The position numbers and the translations under genes are program-made. DNA of 64,000 nucleotides from assembly GCA_019244185.1 (NCBI GenBank), contig JAFATB010000025.1, forward strand, positions 248,001 through 312,000. Reading direction: 5' to 3'. Shown here in pieces: positions 61,281 to 64,000 of this stretch. Position 1 is the first letter of the stretch, and each line of letters starts with the position of its first letter. The stretch comes from Acidobacteriota bacterium (GTDB lineage Bacteria > Acidobacteriota > Thermoanaerobaculia > Gp7-AA8). The notes beneath the pieces are model-generated. The model made no database searches and was not told the DNA's origin. It saw only the letters and a program-made list of their open reading frames with translations.

Positions 61281-62597
61281 CTATTGAATCTTCAGTTGCA
61301 TCGCGGGCGCGACCGAGCAGACGCGCCACGACGGGTAAACGCCGGCCATGAGTCCGGCCACGAGCGCGAGGAACAGCGACACCAGCACCATCTCTCCGTC
61401 GAAGCGGATCATCGCGCCGTTGTTCGGCGCGTACTTGCCGAGGAGATGGAGCAGGCCGACCGAGAGCGCGAGCCCGATCGCACCGCCGAGGATGCCGATC
61501 AGCTCGCACTCGACGACGTGCTGCAGGAAGACTTGCACGCGGCTCGCGCCGAGCGCGCGCCGCACGGAGACCTCCGGCACGCGCGCGAGGAACTTGCCGA
61601 GCAGCAGGCCGACGAGATTGAGCGAGCAGACGACGAGGAACAGCACCGACACGATGCTCATCGACTTCACGCCCGGCGGCGTGATCTGCATCGCTTCCAT
61701 CATCTCCGGCAGCGACGTCACTTCGTTGTGCAGCGGGCGCTGGAAGCGGCCGAGCTTCTTCTGATCGCGCACGTAGTTGTCGACATATTCGCGATACGCC
61801 GTCTGCTGCGCCGTCGTCGGCAGCTCGACCCAGAACTGGATCCAGCACGTCTCCGACTGCAGCCCCGCCTCGTATCCGCCGTCGAACGATTTCCAGCCGT
61901 CGCTGTTGCCCCACGTATAGATCTGCAGGATCGGCGCGATGTTGAACGGGATGAAGATCCCTTCCGTCGGCGAGGCGCCTCGGTGCGTGAGGTCGTACGG
62001 GGCGAAGCCCGGCTTCCAGCTCTCGTCGATGACGCCGACCACTTTGTAGTTGTGATCCTCGATGCGCAGCGTGCGGCCGACGCTGTTGGCGCCGCCGAAG
62101 AGCTTCAGGTTCTGGTCGTGGTCGAGCACGACCACATATTCGGGTTTCGCGTCGGCGCTCTTGTCCCAACCCGAGCCGTACTGGAACGGGAGGTCGAACA
62201 TCGGAAAGAAGTCGCTGAAGACGAGGCGCACCGGCTCGCGGAACGGCCGCGTGGTCTTCGACTCGGGGAAGATGAACATGCGCGACATGAACGAGCCGGT
62301 CTGGCGCGTCGGGATCGTCGAGCGCATCAAGCCGCGCATGTCGCGATACGTGATCTGCGTCGGCAGCGACTTCGGATCGTCGGCGTTGTACGCGCGCTGC
62401 GGATCCCAGTTGTCCATGCGGACGTAAAACAGTTTCTGGCTGTGCCCCGGAACGGGATCTTTCTCGAAGATGTGGCGCAGCGCGATGAACGTCGTGGAGA
62501 CGCAGATGCCGAGGGCGATCGCGCCAATCAGCAGCGACGTCAGGACCGGATTGCGGCGGAGGCTTTTGACCGCGGTGCGAAGGTAGTAAACGAACAT
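61281..62597 (-). CDS. FtsX/MacB-like ABC permease, proximal
   Basis: A 438-residue permease with an N-terminal helix (SLLIGAIALGICVSTTFIAL), a large extracytoplasmic domain (45-310) and three C-terminal helices. VSVRRALGASRVQVFLQHVV near 340-360 is the coupling loop. The periplasmic domain lacks close similarity to the partner permease. It starts 12 bases from the ATPase gene. With the ATPase and HlyD-type adaptor it should form a MacAB-like pump or mechanotransmitter, though no outer-membrane gene is seen in the window. Confidence 0.88.
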   Translation of the reverse strand: MFVYYLRTAVKSLRRNPVLTSLLIGAIALGICVSTTFIALRHIFEKDPVPGHSQKLFYVRMDNWDPQRAYNADDPKSLPTQITYRDMRGLMRSTIPTRQTGSFMSRMFIFPESKTTRPFREPVRLVFSDFFPMFDLPFQYGSGWDKSADAKPEYVVVLDHDQNLKLFGGANSVGRTLRIEDHNYKVVGVIDESWKPGFAPYDLTHRGASPTEGIFIPFNIAPILQIYTWGNSDGWKSFDGGYEAGLQSETCWIQFWVELPTTAQQTAYREYVDNYVRDQKKLGRFQRPLHNEVTSLPEMMEAMQITPPGVKSMSIVSVLFLVVCSLNLVGLLLGKFLARVPEVSVRRALGASRVQVFLQHVVECELIGILGGAIGLALSVGLLHLLGKYAPNNGAMIRFDGEMVLVSLFLALVAGLMAGVYPSWRVCSVAPAMQLKIQ

Positions 62598-62609
62598 GAG
62601 CGTCTCCGT

Positions 62610-63338
62610 TCAGCGCAGCGTCGAGGCGACGCCAGCGGAAGCCTGCGGATGCGTGAGCGTGAGCGGCGGCAGGTCGAGATCGACGACGTGGCCGTCGAGC
62701 ACGTGGATCTGCCGCTGCGCGCGCACGGCGCATTCGGGGCTGTGCGTGACCATGACGATCGTCGTGCCGGCGGCGTTGATGCGGTCGAGCAGGTCCATGA
62801 TCTCGCGCGCCATGAGCGAGTCGAGGTTGCCGGTCGGCTCGTCGGCGAGGATGAGCTTCGGATCGCCGGCCAGGACGCGCGCGATGGCCACGCGCTGCTG
62901 CTGTCCGCCCGAGAGCTGCGACGGCAGATGGCGCGCGCGCGACGAGAGGCCGACCATCTCCAGCGCGCGCTCGATGCGCTGCTTGCGGTCGGACGCGCCG
63001 AGGCCGCGGTAGCGGAGCGGGACGTCGACGTTGTCGAAAACGTTGAGGTCGGGGATGAGATTGAACGACTGGAAGACGAAGCCGATGGCGCGGTTGCGGA
63101 TGCGCGACATCTCGCTGTCCGACAGGCGGCTGACGTCTTTGCCGTCGAGCGTGTACGTCCCCGACTCGAACGTGTCGAGCAGTCCCGCGACGTTGAGGAA
63201 CGTCGTCTTGCCGGAGCCGGACGGCCCCATGACGGAGACGAACTCGCCGGCCTCGACGTGCAGCGAAAAGTTCTCGAGCGCGTGCGTCTCGATCGTGGCG
63301 GTGCGGTAGATCTTCTTGATGTTCTTCATCGTGAGCAT
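62610..63338 (-). CDS. ABC transporter ATP-binding protein, MacB/LolD type
   Basis: A 242-residue ATPase. Walker A MGPSGSGKTTFLN near 37-49, the LolD-type signature LSGGQQQRVAIARVL near 140-155, Walker B LILADEPTGNLDS near 160-172, and the H-loop VTHSPEC near 197-203. LolD/MacB family enzymes power release of lipoproteins or export of peptides and drugs. Starts 20 bases downstream of the adaptor gene and is followed by two FtsX-like permeases, all on the minus strand. Confidence 0.95.
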   Translation of the reverse strand: MLTMKNIKKIYRTATIETHALENFSLHVEAGEFVSVMGPSGSGKTTFLNVAGLLDTFESGTYTLDGKDVSRLSDSEMSRIRNRAIGFVFQSFNLIPDLNVFDNVDVPLRYRGLGASDRKQRIERALEMVGLSSRARHLPSQLSGGQQQRVAIARVLAGDPKLILADEPTGNLDSLMAREIMDLLDRINAAGTTIVMVTHSPECAVRAQRQIHVLDGHVVDLDLPPLTLTHPQASAGVASTLR

Positions 63339-63358
63339 GGCGTTCGTTCTCCTGTTTC

Positions 63359-64000
63359 CTAGCGCAGCAAAACCGTTTTCTTGTCTCCGAACGACGAGGT
63401 GTCGGAGAGGATGATGCGTTCCCCTTGTTCGAGCCCGCGCAGCACTTCCACTTCACTCGAGCTCGTGGCGCCGAGCGCGATCTCGCGCCGCGTGGCGATG
63501 CCGTTGTCGACCACGTACGCGGTGTGGCCGCCGCCGACGTCGACGAACGCGCCGCGCGCGACTTTGAGCACGTTCTTGCGCGACTCGTAGATCAGCCGCG
63601 TCGTCAGACGCTGGCTCTGTTTGAGCCCCGGCGGCAGCCCACCCTGAAACGCCACCGTGGCCGCAACCTGGCTGTTCGTCACCTCGGGTGACACCGCCGT
63701 CACGCGGCCCGTGTACTCGCGGCCGTTGAACGAGATGACCGCCGGCGTGCCGATCGCGGTCTGCCCCGCGTACTCTTCCGGCAGGTCGAGGTCGAGCTCG
63801 AGCGACGAGAGGTTGACGACCGTGAGCACGGCCTGATTCGGCGCGACCGCGTCGCGGTCCTGCACGGCCACCGCGGCGACCATGCCGTCGAACGGCGCGC
63901 GGATGGTCAAGTCGTTGACTCGTTTCTCGAGATCGGCCGTGACCGATTCCTGCGCGACGAGCTGCTGCTCGCGCGTCTGCAGTTCGAAGGAGAGCGTCTC
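63359..64000 (-). CDS. HlyD/MacA-type periplasmic adaptor, 5' end cut by window edge
   Basis: The last 213 codons of an efflux adaptor. The reading frame is open to the window edge; an internal ATG is seen at 63910 but the frame upstream keeps coiled-coil character (LQTREQQLVAQESVTADLEK). Then come the lipoyl half RAPFDGMVAAVAVQDRDAV, the beta-barrel domain (LSSLELDLDLPEEYAG; VTAVSPEVTNSQVAATVAFQ) and the membrane-proximal end VEVLRGLEQGERIILSDTSS. It joins inner-membrane transporter and outer membrane. Upstream of the ATPase by 20 bases, it appears to be the first known gene of the exporter unit. Confidence 0.92.
   Translation of the reverse strand, partial: ETLSFELQTREQQLVAQESVTADLEKRVNDLTIRAPFDGMVAAVAVQDRDAVAPNQAVLTVVNLSSLELDLDLPEEYAGQTAIGTPAVISFNGREYTGRVTAVSPEVTNSQVAATVAFQGGLPPGLKQSQRLTTRLIYESRKNVLKVARGAFVDVGGGHTAYVVDNGIATRREIALGATSSSEVEVLRGLEQGERIILSDTSSFGDKKTVLLR

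Overview
This is a 64 kb stretch of a high-GC (roughly two-thirds G+C), gene-dense bacterial chromosome. Genes sit on both strands with gaps of a few bases, many 1-4 base stop/start overlaps (GTGA, ATGA, TTGA) and several convergent pairs whose 3' ends overlap. The mix of genes points to a soil-type member of the Acidobacteriota, perhaps near Thermoanaerobaculia. It includes a Ser/Thr kinase fused to a TPR-like tail, MacB/FtsX-type permeases beside an NtrC-type two-component system, a BNR-propeller lipoprotein, paired M16 peptidases, DinB and AlkZ-like proteins and a cyanophycin cassette. The assignment is inference from gene content; no rRNA gene is present. I saw no tRNA, rRNA, CRISPR array, transposase or prophage.

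Layout. 1-5.2 kb: cell-surface glycan genes (GT4 fragment, radical SAM protein, two divergent GT2 genes whose start codons are 3 bases apart). 5.2-11.8 kb: minus-strand housekeeping and signalling genes (kinase, hydrolase, YchF, glucokinase, SRPBCC protein, DinB). 11.8-13.7 kb: an ECF-like sigma factor translationally coupled to a soluble ZAS/TPR protein. 13.7-20.1 kb: a 344-base structured intergenic stretch, Zn alcohol dehydrogenase, a receiver-only regulator, an XRE regulator with a candidate operator, a perfect 39-bp inverted repeat, and two ion channel genes (ClC with CBS domains; K+-channel-like with an altered filter). 20.2-21.3 kb: stand-alone rpsD and a DUF1761 protein. 21.3-24.8 kb: a tightly coupled five-gene minus-strand operon (AhpD/CMD-like protein, FAD oxidoreductase, radical SAM enzyme, GNAT, degenerate metallophosphoesterase) that I cannot assign to a known pathway. 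25.0-32.0 kb: cyanophycin metabolism (cphA, iadA-like, cphB, plus a second cyanophycinase) with a sigma-54-like promoter before cphA and a strong hairpin after cphB. 32-44.7 kb: mixed metabolism (PoxB-like TPP enzyme, phosphoglucomutase, CDF transporter, SUI1 protein, methyltransferase, flavoprotein) and two unrecognised beta/Ser/Thr-rich proteins. 44.8-54.9 kb: M16 protease pair, LytTR-type two-component system, serine hydrolase, tiny Cys-rich protein, large BNR lipoprotein, SGNH hydrolase. 55.0-57.4 kb: an ABC-2 exporter and a small exported molybdopterin-oxidoreductase-like protein. 57.4-64 kb: a six-gene minus-strand unit, HlyD-type adaptor - ATPase - two FtsX-like permeases - NtrC-type activator - NtrY-like kinase.

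How it fits together. The best-understood unit is nitrogen storage. CphA makes cyanophycin, CphB cuts it to beta-Asp-Arg dipeptides, and the isoaspartyl dipeptidase splits these. A sigma-54-like promoter in front would tie the unit to nitrogen status. The most interesting unknowns are the 21.3-24.8 kb radical SAM operon and a dispersed GC-rich palindromic element found at three intergenic sites (about 13.98, 16.94-17.09 and 31.14-31.20 kb).
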